Shown here piece by piece: positions 12,891-42,305 of a stretch of 64,000 bases of DNA; positions within the stretch are counted from its first letter, which is position 1, and every line of letters begins with the position of its first letter. The position numbers and the translations under genes were made by a program. Source of the stretch: Antedon mediterranea (lineage: Eukaryota > Echinodermata > Crinoidea > Comatulida > Antedonidae). A model generated the notes under the pieces. It was given only the letters and a program-made list of their open reading frames with translations. It ran no database searches and was not told the origin of the DNA. The DNA lies in assembly GCF_964355755.1 (NCBI RefSeq), contig NC_092673.1:36128473-36192472 (forward strand), written 5' to 3'.

Positions 12891-14990
12891 TTCATTCTTT
12901 TTATAACAGAACTTGTTTTGTATAATCAGACAGTTTATATACCAATTATTATTATTATTAGTGATAATACTTTTAATAGGCTTTCTCAATACATACTGTA
13001 TTAAGCAAAAAGCTAAACATCTACTGTCGAAAATGAGGGTGGTTGGTAGTAGACAATACAATATTTTAACTTCAATTAAGAAATACAGTAGTTGGTATAT
13101 AAACTGTTTTTGGCGAGAAACAATCGCATTTAATTTAACTTATTTAATTTTAGATATTATTTGTAAATTTGTATTTTTTATACTGTGCCAAATTGTGTAG
13201 GATAAATAGAGTAGTAATTACTGTAATACATTGATAAGCATATTTAAAACTTTATTGAAACATAAGTTCATGTATTTTATTATAGTTACTGCAGCTTGTG
13301 GTTAGGGGTGTTTTATGCTGTCATTCTAGCAAGTGTTTCAAGGTGCAATTAACTCATTGCTAACTAGTCAAATTAGTATTATTACTGAGATAATGTACAG
13401 GGGCGGGCTATTCCATTTTGCATATATGTATAATTGAAATAATACTATTAAATAACTATCAATATATATATATAAACAAATCAGGCAAAGAACACTAATT
13501 CTAAACTGCCCGGTAATATACTGAAATTTAATTAATTAATTTGAAACGATAAAGATGAGGAAATCTGTGAGAATGAGAAAAAGTCGTATATATATATATA
13601 TATAGTATAATAAAAAAAAATTTGATTAAAATTTGATAATGGTAGAATAAAATGAATTATATTGCAGAGGATGCCTTTGCACCATCATTCCTTTAAATCC
13701 GCCATTGATATAGTACAGTGTATTTAGGGCTACGTTGGTGATGAATACAAACATGAGATGTAATTTGAATTCAATTTTTCCTCCATGTATTTTATTCATT
13801 AATACAAATTTATTGTGAAATAAAACTATCACAATGAAAACGAAGACAAATCGTGTTTATATAATTAAAGCTATTTTGGTTTGTTTATTTTATTTTCACA
13901 TGAACCAACTGCAAATACTTTTTACTAAATGTGAAACCCATGTTTTTTAAAATAATCAAATCTCATTTTATTATGCTTAGGTAGTGAGGCTGTATTTGAG
14001 GGCTGGAAAAAATCCTGCCAGAAAGACCCTTTGGAACTAGCAAGCACTAGCGCTGCAAAATACAGTACCTGTTGTTGTGAAAGAGTATTATCATCATTTA
14101 CTACTTGGAAAAATGCCAAGCACATTTCATTTTTGTTTGCAAGTGCCAGCCTTCTGTCTTTCGTCAAGTATTTCACTCAGTTTTTATAAACGCTTGATTT
14201 CCAACTGCTCTTCTGTTGTCATTGAGGGATGTTATTTCAAAACATGTACATCATCACTGCATAGACTTTATTGCAATCATACCAATTATTTCATGTCCTG
14301 TTATTCACTACCCGATTTATTCAACAACAAAATAAACAAATGTGTTATACTGTTTTTTATTTTATTTTTTGTCTTATTACATAAAAAGTGGAATGAATTT
14401 AACAATACAGTACTTCCCCAGACTTCAGTTTTGAATTTCTGAAGGTAAATATGTTGTATAAAATTGATTATATTTGGTAAAGCAGTGCTGGATTTGGTAT
14501 AGCAATTATCTTACTTGTTGTACTAGCCAGATTTCAGCGTAATGATTTTATAAAAACACGCTTGTAATGTACAATGGTATTGCTATAATATTGTTACTTT
14601 TCAGCTAAACCATAAAAATACTGTACATGATTTTAACATCCAAATGAAAACAATTATTTTCAGCAAATTGTGAAATTTAGAATTCTGCAACCCATTAATT
14701 TTTATGTTTTGAAATTATAATAGTAAAATATTTTTTAATATTGAAAATTCATTTTTTAGCAAAATATTATTAAATAGGCAACTAACTATACTGAACTCAA
14801 AATAACATGGTCTGCATTTTGTTGACAGATTAAAACTTTTTTCAAATTGTTCATTATCTACATTTGCTGTATCTTGACGATAACAGTAGTAAGTCATGAA
14901 TTGGTCATCACAATTTCTCAATGATAGTTTTTGTTGCTTGAAGACTTGTAAAAAGTAGTTGAAGATGCATATTCTAGAAGACTGAATTAA
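12891..14990. other. Intergenic region between ADISSP and the first G-gamma gene
   Basis: AT-rich. It contains a (TAT)n run near 12946, a SINE-related fragment at 13478-13590 and a TA repeat at about 13588. Open frames of 65-121 codons occur on both strands but have no recognisable domain or codon bias. The right part is probably the 3' UTR of the minus-strand G-gamma gene. Confidence 0.5.
13478..13590 (-). mobile_element. Fragment of the repeat family also at 53640-53870
   Basis: AAACAAATCAGGCAAAGAAC, then ATATACTGAAATT, TTTGAAACGATAAAGATGA, and GAAATCTGTGAGAAT, matches 53700-53816 with few differences. The tRNA-like head found there is absent here and is replaced by a TA repeat. Confidence 0.65.
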
Positions 14991-15005
14991 AAACTCCCAG
15001 CAGAT

Positions 15006-15208
15006 TTAGAGAATGCCACATTTGCCCTTATCCTTGTAATGATTTTCACCGCTTGGTGGGATTCCAGTCAAAAGCATATCCTTATCACGATGTTCCACAC
15101 AGTATTCACGTAGACTGGTTGCAGCTTGTGATACAAGCAAGCGTTTGATTGCCGCCTCACGTTTTAGTTGTTCGACAACTTTCTTCATATTCTGGACACC
15201 AGTCATGG
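15006..15208 (-). CDS. G protein gamma subunit, GNG5/GNG10-like (last exon holds the whole CDS)
   Basis: The CDS runs from ATG at 15206 to TAA at 15006, 66 residues, typical for a G gamma subunit. It is preceded by a 3' splice site (TTTTAAACAG then CC ATG), so a 5' UTR exon lies further right. Family hallmarks are NMKKVVEQLKREAAIKRL (helix 1), VSQAATSLREYC (helix 2) and DMLLTGIPP, then a C-terminal CaaX box CGIL. The final Leu predicts geranylgeranylation and membrane anchoring of a G beta-gamma dimer. The usual NPF loop is replaced by NHY. N-terminally it most resembles vertebrate GNG5 (AMKKVVQQLR). A paralogue lies 1.5 kb upstream on the same strand. Confidence 0.9.
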
Positions 15209-15339
15209 CTGTTTAAAATAGAAACAAATCAAATTATTTATAACAATCAATATGATAACAACAATTAAAAAAGGTCATGCTTCAAAATTTCAGAGGCTGC
15301 TTTATCTTCTGATCGGTTGTCACATTGTTGGTACAGTAA

Positions 15340-15720
15340 ATAGGCCTACAGTATATCAATAGGCTAGCTAGGCGGATCGGGTCATCCGGGGCTGGCTAGG
15401 CTACTGTAGGCCTAGGCTAGCTAGAGAATGTACGTCACTACTCGTGCTGATACCGATATGATAGCCTACGCCTGCTAAACTGGCTAACCGCCGTTCTGTT
15501 GATAAAAAAAATCAACAAGAATTTATTATAAATGAAATAAATGTTCCCACCGTGATAAATTTATTCTTGTAAACCTTAGATTGACAGTAAAAAAGATGTA
15601 TTTTCTGATGACTTCCGTTCTGGAATTACAGCATCAGACCAACTCTATCGGCGACGCCTATTTTGGTTGTTCTTTGAGGGTCTCTCGATAGAGGGCGCGC
15701 GGTGGGAAAATGTAACTCCT
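15340..15720 (-). promoter_or_regulatory. Probable promoter / first exon region of the GNG5-like gene
   Basis: This short stretch holds TAGGCCTA-rich sequence (15350-15430), a GC-rich block with TAGAGGGCGCGCGG (15689-15702) resembling a CTCF site, and locally raised CpG. It lies just upstream of the minus-strand gene. TSS and 5' UTR exon border were not determined. Confidence 0.35.
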
Positions 15721-16440
15721 CTCTGTTTTGGATTCTTTTATTCGGAAAACTTGTTTCCGCAGAGGGATTTTCTTCTTTTTTTCATCTTTTTTTCTTTTTC
15801 AACGTTCCACCATTATTATTTGAAATATCTTAATTTGTTAATTTGATAGGAGGCGGAACCAAAAAACTGATGTTATCATTTTTTATATGTTCAATATAGG
15901 CATTGCCAAGGAAAGTGACGGCCCTCTTTACCTTCTGGACCAACAACAAATTGTTCCTTTCGTTTAATAGGGGGACCGACCACCAAGTAACATTACAAAT
16001 TAAATGGGAAAATGAATGAATGACTAATTTGACAATACATGTTGGCATCAACCAATGAAAGCTGTCATAGACAATGCCTCATCATGTTCATATATTATGA
16101 AGATCCATGTTGTACTACCATCTAAATGAATGTAATTTTGATCTTTGTCAAGAGAAAAATCCTCCAAGGCGTATGACAGAGGATTTGAACCGGTAGTTTA
16201 TCCACCCCCTTCTCCACTTTATCGAATTTGTTTTTTTAAATGGTTGATCTCGACCCCACCACTGATGATAGTTCGCTAAATAAGCTATATATGTTTTATC
16301 CTTAACTGGGCCATAAACAAATAGAATAAGAACGCAACATGTTTGAATCACCGGCCAATTGTTATTTTATTTCACAATTTCAAATAATAAAGTCTTATAT
16401 ATGAATTCATGACTTGTGTTTTGCCAATCTTCCCACCAAT
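15721..16440. other. Spacer between the two G-gamma genes
   Basis: No gene seen. A B-box-like word on the minus strand (CCGGTTCAAATCCTC, about 16178-16192) hints at a decayed tRNA-derived element, but I could not find a matching A box. Confidence 0.35.
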
Positions 16441-16469
16441 GAGGCAATTAAGTTCTTGTCATCAATGGG

Positions 16470-16600
16470 ATCACATCTTTCACATAATGGAATTATTCAG
16501 TGAATGCCTCTCTGATGAGGACGGTTAGTAGAGGGACCACATCTTTCACATAATGGAATTATTCAGTGAATGCCTCTCTGATGAGGACGGTTAGTTAGCA
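16470..16600. repeat. 66-bp direct repeat, two copies
   Basis: CACATCTTTCACATAATGGA and the following bases up to GATGAGGACGGTTAG recur at 16472 and 16538. It sits in the 3' flank of the second G-gamma gene. Confidence 0.85.
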
Positions 16601-16713
16601 GGATGAGTAACGCGCGACATCCTCTTTTATGATTTTATTAAAATACCAGTTTTCACCACCAATAGATGAACGGATATACACATTATTAGTGGAAACAAAT
16701 GATTTATTTGGCT

Positions 16714-17208
16714 TTATATTAAACAACATGGTCTGCTACTCATTCTGTAAGGAGAAACACGTCCTGGGTTGTCAGCTGTTGGACCTCCTGTCAGTAAAAA
16801 GTCATTTTTTCCAAGTGAAATGCAGTATTGTTTGAGATCAAGTGCTGCTTCTGATACTGGGATTCGAACAATTGATGCCTCTCTTTTTAACTGTTTGATG
16901 TCCTGTCTTAAGCGCATTGACTCTGTTTTGATTCTATACTGAACTCTGTGGTATGAAGAAATAAACTTTATGATAGATACTAATTTAACCTTGTTCACTC
17001 AACTGAAATGTAATGCATTCGATCAGTAATAAAAATAATAATAATAATCAATAATATTAATGAAAGTACAGAGTAGCCTTGTCTACCAAACGTAACGTCA
17101 CATTTTATTTCCATTTGTCTTATCTTTCGTCATTTTCGTCATTACTTCTGTTCACTATAACAAAGTGTTATACATTCTCACAGTAAAAAATGCTTACCTT
17201 GGATCCAT
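16714..17208 (-). CDS. Second G protein gamma subunit, divergent paralogue (2 coding exons)
   Basis: Coding exon 1 is 17208-17198 (ATG GAT CCA AG, donor GTAAGC). Exon 2 is 16945-16714 (acceptor CCACAG). The frame is continuous and encodes 80 residues, starting MDPRVQYRIKTESMRL. Hallmarks are DIKQLKREASIVRI, VSEAALDLKQYC and FLLTGGPTADNP, then an unusual spacer (GRVSPYRMSSR) and the CaaX box CCLI. The final Ile suggests geranylgeranylation, and the two adjacent cysteines are notable. The NPF motif is reduced to NP. Shared QLKREA-I-R and VS-AA-L-YC words with the gene at 15006 suggest tandem duplication. If the short first exon is wrong, translation could start at the ATG at 16919 (MRLRQD). Confidence 0.82.
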
Positions 17209-18309
17209 TGTAATGTTGAAACTTCACCACTCAATCGTGTAGTTACAATAAGATTGAAATCCTATGTATGACAGCAGTTCAAACTTCACTTTCATTACCT
17301 ATTAAATTAGATTTATTCACAGCGATTCAATAATAAAACATCGATACTACTAAAGTAAATACATTAACCATCGGCGGTCGACGTCTAATTACGCATTACA
17401 CGCAAACAAGGGCGTATACTAAATAACCAACTTAGTTCCTACAACCAACTCTGGCATTATAAACTGCTCGATATACTACTACAATATTATAAGGCCCCTG
17501 GACAAACTGAGAACAACATAATTTACAGAAAATATGACTTACTTAGCTTTATAAATTCGACTGAATATGACTCATTATCACCTCTTCGTTCACGTTAAAC
17601 TGGTGTATAAGTAAGACAAGAAGAAGACTTAGCAGCCAATGTATGGAATGCTCAACTCTCATATCCGGAAGAAGTGACGTGGTATATTAAGCACAGTGGT
17701 AAAGGATATTGCTTTTATCTTTCCGGTAGTATGGTCGACCAAATAAGGTGTGATGTTAAAAAGATAACGGCGCGTCAATACACTTTTTTTTTTCAAATTA
17801 CAATTTTTAGTATTTAGTATAGTATTACTTTGTATGGAGTTTACACTTTATTTTCAATATAGTGGGCGCGCCTTTGACCGACTCATGGTTCTGTAACTAC
17901 TGGATCCTCTGTTATGCTTTTTAATTGCCATCATAGATAGGAACGGAATCCTCAGCGTCTACGCGCCGCCAAACATGTTTTTTTCTTGAAACAACGTCGG
18001 AGAATCGTGTTTATTGCTTAATTTTCGTAAAATCGAATCACAGAACGTGATGTCAAACCTGAATAGCTATTTGCATTACTTAAATCCATATGTAAACTGT
18101 TTTTTTAGTACTGAGATATTCATTGCGTTGTTTTGAATTTTTAATTAGCAGTGAACTTGCTAGCCAATCACAATGTAGCAAATTGGAATCCAGGGTGATG
18201 TTTATACCACGTGACCATAATCAAAATGGCGTTTTTGTTGTTGTAAAAATGAGGAAGGTCGTGTGAAATACAAAACATTATTAGGCCTAGACGTTGATTA
18301 AATAAGAAG
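17209..18309. promoter_or_regulatory. Head-to-head region between the second G-gamma gene (-) and DNAAF9 (+)
   Basis: About 1.1 kb separates the two start codons. It contains an ETS-like ATCCGGAAG with adjacent GTGACGTGG (about 17662-17682), a second TTTCCGG (about 17719), GGGCGCGCC (17862) and CTACGCGCCGCC (about 17959). Such motifs are typical of TATA-less divergent promoters. I looked for an RFX X-box, as expected for a ciliary gene, and saw no convincing one. TSSs unknown. Confidence 0.5.
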
Positions 18310-36268
<17,959 letters not shown>

Positions 36269-37358
36269 GAAAGAAGAAAATCATCAAATAGATAAGAAGG
36301 GTTACAGTTGTTTTTAGATGCCACAGTTGAAAGAAAAGCATTAAATATACTGTATAACAAGGGTTACAGTTGATACCACAGTTGAAAGAAAATGTAATGA
36401 AACAGAAGTATATTTCTTTCTTTTTTTCTATTGTGCCTTTGTGTATTCTCACATTTGAAGTATCAAACATAAAGCATAATCTGATTTTGTTGGCATTTAA
36501 ATATTCAATTTGGCTGAAGGCGCCATCAGGGTTGGTTTTGTTAGACAAAGGTGGTATCAGGATTCTGTATTATATTTGTAAAATGTTAAGTGTTTACAGT
36601 TACTGAATTGTTCTTAAAATAGTGTTAAAGGTTTTGCTGTGCAATGTTGTTCACTGTGAATACTTGGTTTTAATTATTCAATCCGTCCAGCCAGTACCTA
36701 AATGATGAAGCTTACTGTAAATACATATTTGTTGTATTTGTCACCTAATACCTTATGATGGTCTTAACATTAGGTTTAGAGGTCTCAAAACCATCTGTGG
36801 GAGTATGTATCAATATTATGTATTATACAAGTATCAAAAAATATAAAGTAGAAAATATTTATTGCCTAAAAAGTTTACTGGAATATATTCTTGCACATTC
36901 CATTTCCAACATACTGTACACTAAAAGTAGGCCTACATTAGTACGTACAGGGGGTTTCTTCCATATGACCTGTCTTTTTAGTATTTATATAATATTTGTC
37001 TTTTGATAAATCGTTAGAGCCATGTTAATACAATGCACATTTATTGTTCAATATGTTACACAATTCATTGTATTAAATATTGAAATATTATGATGAGTAT
37101 TTGTGTCTATGTTAACACCACAGCTACAATACAGTTGAGTCCATGTATTTTGACAAGAATTATTTCAAAGATGAAATTCTGTCCACAGAATTTCTTTCAA
37201 GAGAAAAATTGAGTAAATGGCGCCGCCAATAGTGTATCGTGTTTATTTGCATTGATCGAATAGGAAGTGTGATTTGTGATATCTTCATACTGGCTGCTCT
37301 AGGCTAGGCCTCGAAGTCTAACTGGGATCTCGGTCTACACTATCGTTGCCCGTCGATA
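36269..37358. other. Intergenic: DNAAF9 3' flank and DENND10 promoter
   Basis: A possible poly(A) signal ATTAAA is at 36340. The open frames here lack recognisable domains. The 200 bases before the DENND10 ATG include AAATGGCGCCGCCAATAG (about 37216) and ACTATCGTTGCCCGTCG, a plausible TATA-less promoter and leader. Confidence 0.45.
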
Positions 37359-40300
37359 ATGGCTGCATTGGGTGAGCTGCAAGGGGCGGGCCTGATTGGT
37401 ATGTAATTCTAAATACTTTGTGTAAATTATTGTATTTTGTTAAGCTAGATCTAATTGTCGGCCTACTATACTACGGATTAGGCCAAGTAAGTTGAGCCGC
37501 CGACAAGTTGAGCCGCCGCCAGAAAAACGTTATTTTCTATGAAACGCCAAATGCTTACTTTCGCCGGTGCTCGTTTCTATTTATTTAATAGAAGTTCTAT
37601 TTATATTAATTATTAGATATAACGATGTATATTCCAAAGTTTATATATCACGGTTTTTAGTATATATTATTAAATATTATAATTAAAGAGAAATAATTAT
37701 GAATATCTGACTTGTAGATTCCAAAATATAAGGCCTAAAACGTGACCGAAAATGATCGTTTTTAGCCAAAAATGACGTAAACATGTTGCCCCCTTTAGGC
37801 GGCAGTTGTATGAACTAGGCCTACTCCATTTTTCGGTAAAATAATTGCATAAAATCACCGTTTTTTAGTAAAATATTTTGTGTATTAACATTGTAAAATT
37901 CAATAAAATATGATATTAAAAGATAGTAGATAAAAAATAATAATTATTTAACCTCATTCGAAGAGTATCAATACTCTATTATATTAGTCCTGAGAGACAA
38001 CATGATTTTACGCGAGAAAAATATTATGGAGTGCACTGGACTTGAAAGAATTTGAAAGATTTGAAAGATTAAAAACAATTAAATTATTAAATATGACTAC
38101 TTTCCTTTGCTGTGTTGTTATGGCGGTTCAAACCAACAAAATTATAGTATGTAATTATTATTTATTTTCATGACACAATAAACCTAAAGACCATGAACTT
38201 ATGTACTAGGACACCCCTCTATCACTACGCGAAATGTCGTAAAAGACGCACTGGGCGTTTCATAGAAATTACCGGCGGCTCAACTTGTCGGCGGCCCAAC
38301 CGGTCATATCCCTATACTACTACAGGGTAGGCCTAGTAGGACCCAGACAGTAGGCCCTAGGCCTAGATAGAGATAGCATATAGCCTAGATAGGGCCTACT
38401 AAGCCCTAGCCTAGAGGTAGGCCAAGGGTTGGGCTGTCCCGCCCAACCCTTGAATTGTCCGGGTGTCTCGAAAACAGAGACCCGAGACCCAGGGTCTGTG
38501 TTTCCGAGAAAATCTCGAAAACAGAGACCCCCACTAAAACGTCTCAATATTACGTAATATAGGCCTAGGGGGTCTCTGTTTTCGAGAAAATCTCGAAAAC
38601 AGAGACCCCCACTAAAACGTCTCAATATTACGTTATATAGGGGGTCTCTGTTTTCGAGTTTTTCTCGAAAACAGAGACCCCACTAACTAAAACGTCTAAA
38701 TATTACATTATATAGTGGGTCTCTGTTTTCGAGTTTTTCTCGAAAACAGAGACCCCCACTAAAACGTCTCAATATTACGTTATATAGGGGGTCTCTGTTT
38801 TTGAGTTCTCGAAAATAGAGACCCCCACTAAAACGTCTCAATATTACATTATATAGGGGGGTCTCTGTTTTCGAGTTTTCCTTGAAAACAGAGACCCCAC
38901 TAAAACGTCTCAAAATTACGTTATATAAGGGTTCTCTGTTTTCGAGAAAAACTCGAAAACAGAGACCCCCACTAAAACGTCTCATTATATTGGGGGCCCG
39001 GTCTCTTTTTTCGAGATTTCCCGAGACCCCCTAATATAATTCCTGTTTATTAAGAGTGTTGCAAATACCCACCAACGAGCTTGGTCATAAATTATTAAAA
39101 CCCAACTTTTATCGCAAAAACCGTGAATTTATGTTTATTTATTTATCAATTTATTTATTTTTTTTTAATTCATTTCTTTTTTAAGGCTCGCCCAACACAA
39201 TATATTTGTCTTCATCCTCCAGTCTGCCTCAAAGTCTGACCTCATATCATTTTGTTATTGCATTGTACGTTTATTATCTTTTATGCTTGTAAATAAATGT
39301 TACGAAACTAGTGTCAGCTTTTGAAATAATCTCCCGCTTTTTAGCTTCTAAAAGGCACAACATGCATTTATACATCTTATTCTAGGACGTCGACCTTGTA
39401 TTCCAAAATGACAGTCTTTTCACACGCGTTCAAGAATTCATCAATCTCTTCTTATCGTTGCGGCATGTTCTTTGATCGGCATATCAGTTACCGTTTATTA
39501 CTGATGATACGTCATTCTGTGATTTTGAGACGTTTTAGTGGGGCCCCCTATATAACGTAATATTGACGTAATATTGAGACGTTTTAGTGGGGGTCTCTGT
39601 TTTCGAGAAAAACTCGAAAACAGAGACCCCCTATATAATGTAATATTGACACGTTTCAGTGGGGGTCTCTGTTTTCGAGAAAAACTCGAAAACAGAGACC
39701 CCCTATATAATGTAATATTGACACGTTTTAGTGGGGGTCTCTGTTTTCGAGAACGTCCCCCTATATTACGTAATATTGAGACGTTTTAGTGGGGGTCTCT
39801 GTTTTCGAGATTTTCTCGAAAACAGAGACCCTGGGTCTCGGGTCTCTGTTTTCGAGACACCCTGAATTGTCCCGCTTTCAAAATATTTTATGATGAAAAG
39901 AGTAGAGACCAGATTAAAAAGCTATCTGGTAATACACAGGGCCCAGCCTACTACTGTACTAAAAACTAGGCGTTTAATCCGGCCTGATAATATATCATAC
40001 ATAAAAATAGAGTATATAACTCTCTCTGTATGTTCATATTCATATTACAGAAAAGGATACCAATGATGATGTTTTGTGGACGTGGTCTTATCCAGTGGTA
40101 ACGGCTGATTTTCGTGATGTTCTTCTTTATAAGTGTCCGTTAACTTCTGATTGCCCTTATACACAATTCATCTTTGGTCAACACAAACATAAATGGTTTT
40201 ACATAGCCACTCAGGATGTTGCCAATCATCCAACATTAACCAAAGTAAGCAGTCTTGTTTTCTAGTATTGTTTATGTTTTTATAATTTAATTGCATTTTG

Positions 40301-42305
40301 GTTTTTCTTTGTTATTTTAAAACTTTCAGTAAGAAATTGCAATTGATGCTACAAAACAGTTTTAGAATAAATTATTGAAGAATAACATTGAGCTTGAGTA
40401 ATACAAATTATTTATATTGCAGGTAAAGGCATTTTCACTTGTTCTTTTATGCAAGGATTTTAATCCAGAGAAATATAAGGCACTGAGTTTAATACTGTAT
40501 AGCACATTTATGAGGACAGGCAGCCCTTCATCCATGCTTGAGAGTTATTTATCTGTTTTAACTAAAGGCTCTTGTCCAAGTGAAAACAATGGAACATTTT
40601 TAGTACAAGATTTTGATGTTAGGAAGGCTTATGCTGAATCAAATCTTAGTGGTAAGTACATTGCAATTAATAATATTTATCTGCCAGTTTTAGTTTTTAT
40701 TTAGTTGCTCTGCTCTTCACATTGATTCCATTCACAAGGCATTTATGAGGATGCCTATCAATTGGCAATATGAAAGTGAGTGCCCTAACCACTCGGCTAT
40801 CCAACTCCTACCCAGTATAAATATAAATTTCAATTTAATTCAATTATGAAATTAAAATCCTATGATATGTACTGTAGGATTTAATTTATTCAATTTCTGC
40901 AAAAATTACAAAACAGAAAACAATACAAAGGTTGCCAAGGATTATCAGAAGGGAACTAAATCTTTGTATGAAAACTTTAACAGAAATACACATAAATAGA
41001 AAATATAATTTTGAAAATAGCAAAAGATGCATGGCTAAAGATTTGATATAAATTAAATACAAATGTTTATTTTCTATAGAACTAATAGAAATGTTTGGAA
41101 TGGAAGCTATTTTGATTTATACAGCAATGCTTTTGAAGAGGAGAATTGTTGTTTATCATTCAAATGTACAAGAATTACTAGCTTTTACAAGGTATGTCCT
41201 CACTAGAATGTGTGATTCAAGTTTAATATAATAATTATACTATGAGTGGCCTTAGTCTGTTGTTTTCTGCTATTGTATGTATTCTAATTAATTGTGCAAT
41301 AGATCAGTATAAGCTGAAAATAATTGGTTTAATAATAACTCATACAAGTCAAGTCTCACTGATGTGAGGTGAGGCACACACTTCTTAACTAAAACTCTCA
41401 TGCCACACACACTTACGCTTTTTCACAAATCTCAATCTTTATTTTATTAAATCAAAGCCGATCCAGTAGGCCAAGCAAATTCTACGTAAAAATCCACTTA
41501 GGTAGTTTTGAAACAGTCGGGCGGGACCGTTTCAGCCAACTTTTGGAGGTCACCTTATACTGGACATGTGTATGATCATTGTGTAAAAAAATATTATTGT
41601 TTACAGATCTCTTCCTGCTTTAGTTTGGCACAGGCAGAACTGGTCAATTATGTCACCATATGTACATTTGAAAACCCAGGAGCTTGAAAGCCTAAACAGC
41701 ATTCTTTTAATGGGCTTCACAGATGCTGCTGTTGAGAATCATACTGAACTATATGATCTTTATGTAAATCTCCCAGCTAATGAGATTATGATAGCCACTC
41801 ATGCTAAAAGTAAGTTATAACTATATTTTAAATGTCATTGAAAAGCGACAACATTATATGCCTAAATAGTTATCTTATAGTACAATTCCAATTACAAATT
41901 TATAGTTATAAAGACAGTATTCAAGTTTTAAATATTAAAGTGTTTTAAAAATATTTGTTCTAGGCATATTTGGAATGGGTAAACTACACAAAGACATTGC
42001 TCAAACAATGGTAAAGTGTATGGAGGAAGGTAACACAGAACAACAGATTATTAAGGTATATAAATGTTACCATTGGAAAGAACTAAATTGAAAACTAAAC
42101 TGAAATCTTGTAACCATTAATTTTTATCTTAAAGGAATTGTCTGTGAAAACAAAAGAATTAATAAGCAATCTGAAATCATTAGGAGAAACATCAGGACAA
42201 AATCTGTGTATAACATTTGATATTCTAAAGAAGAAAAGTCTGCCACCAGCTACAGAAAACTTTTTATACAACTTGGCTGCAGCAGAGGGCTTTCTTCAAA
42301 TTTGA
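37359..42305 (+). CDS. DENND10: DENND10 (FAM45), DENN-domain protein, 7 exons
   Basis: Exons are 37359-37398, 40051-40244, 40423-40651, 41080-41191, 41607-41809, 41964-42055 and 42135-42305 (TGA 42303-42305). All are GT-AG and in frame, 346 residues; human is about 357. Matching stretches are AGLIEKDTNDDVLWTWSYP (start), KCPLTSDCPYTQFIFGQH, ARKAY-like VRKAYAESN, KDFNPEKYKALS, MLESYLSVLTKG, MLLKRRIVVYHSNVQELLAF, LPALVWHRQNW, MGKLHKDIAQ and the C-terminus PPATENFLYNLAAAEGFLQI. In mammals DENND10 acts on late endosomes and has been linked to Rab27. Intron 1 (2.65 kb) is filled with mobile elements. A poly(A) signal AATAAA is at 42511. Confidence 0.95.
37491..38300. mobile_element. Second copy of the GTTGAGCCGCCG element (inverted), DENND10 intron 1
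   Basis: The element starts GTTGAGCCGCCGACAA, repeated as GTTGAGCCGCCGCC, then AACGTTATTTTCTATGAAAC. It ends GCGTTTCATAGAAATTACCG, GCGGCTCAACTTGTCGG, so its ends are doubled by 16 bases. The interior is the reverse complement of 6138-6488, except for an extra ~370 bases at about 37787-38155 that copy 1 lacks. Confidence 0.8.
38461..39862. mobile_element. Foldback transposon with nested palindromes and a 10-bp target-site duplication
   Basis: The ends are exact inverted words GGGTGTCTCG (38461) and CGAGACACCC (39853-39862). Each is flanked by TGAATTGTCC (38451-38460 and 39863-39872), a 10-bp direct repeat expected of a target-site duplication. The left arm (to about 39030) and right arm (from about 39520) are built of ~70-80-bp units. 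Each unit holds GGTCTCTGTTTTCGAG and its inverse CTCGAAAACAGAGACC plus ACTAAAACGTCTCAATATTA. The ~500-base centre has no transposase signature. A 9-11 bp duplication is typical of Mutator-like and foldback elements. Confidence 0.9.
40745..40815 (-). mobile_element. tRNA-like SINE fragment in DENND10 intron 3
   Basis: On the minus strand, GGATAGCCGAGTGGTTAGGG is a good tRNA-type D-arm/A box, followed by CACTCACTTTCATATTGCC. No B box follows at tRNA spacing, so this is a truncated element, not a tRNA gene. Confidence 0.5.

Noticed and set aside
13925-14442. Overlapping open frames of 83 and 121 codons on opposite strands
   Set aside because: No recognisable domain, no splice context, AT-driven composition; probably chance in intergenic DNA.
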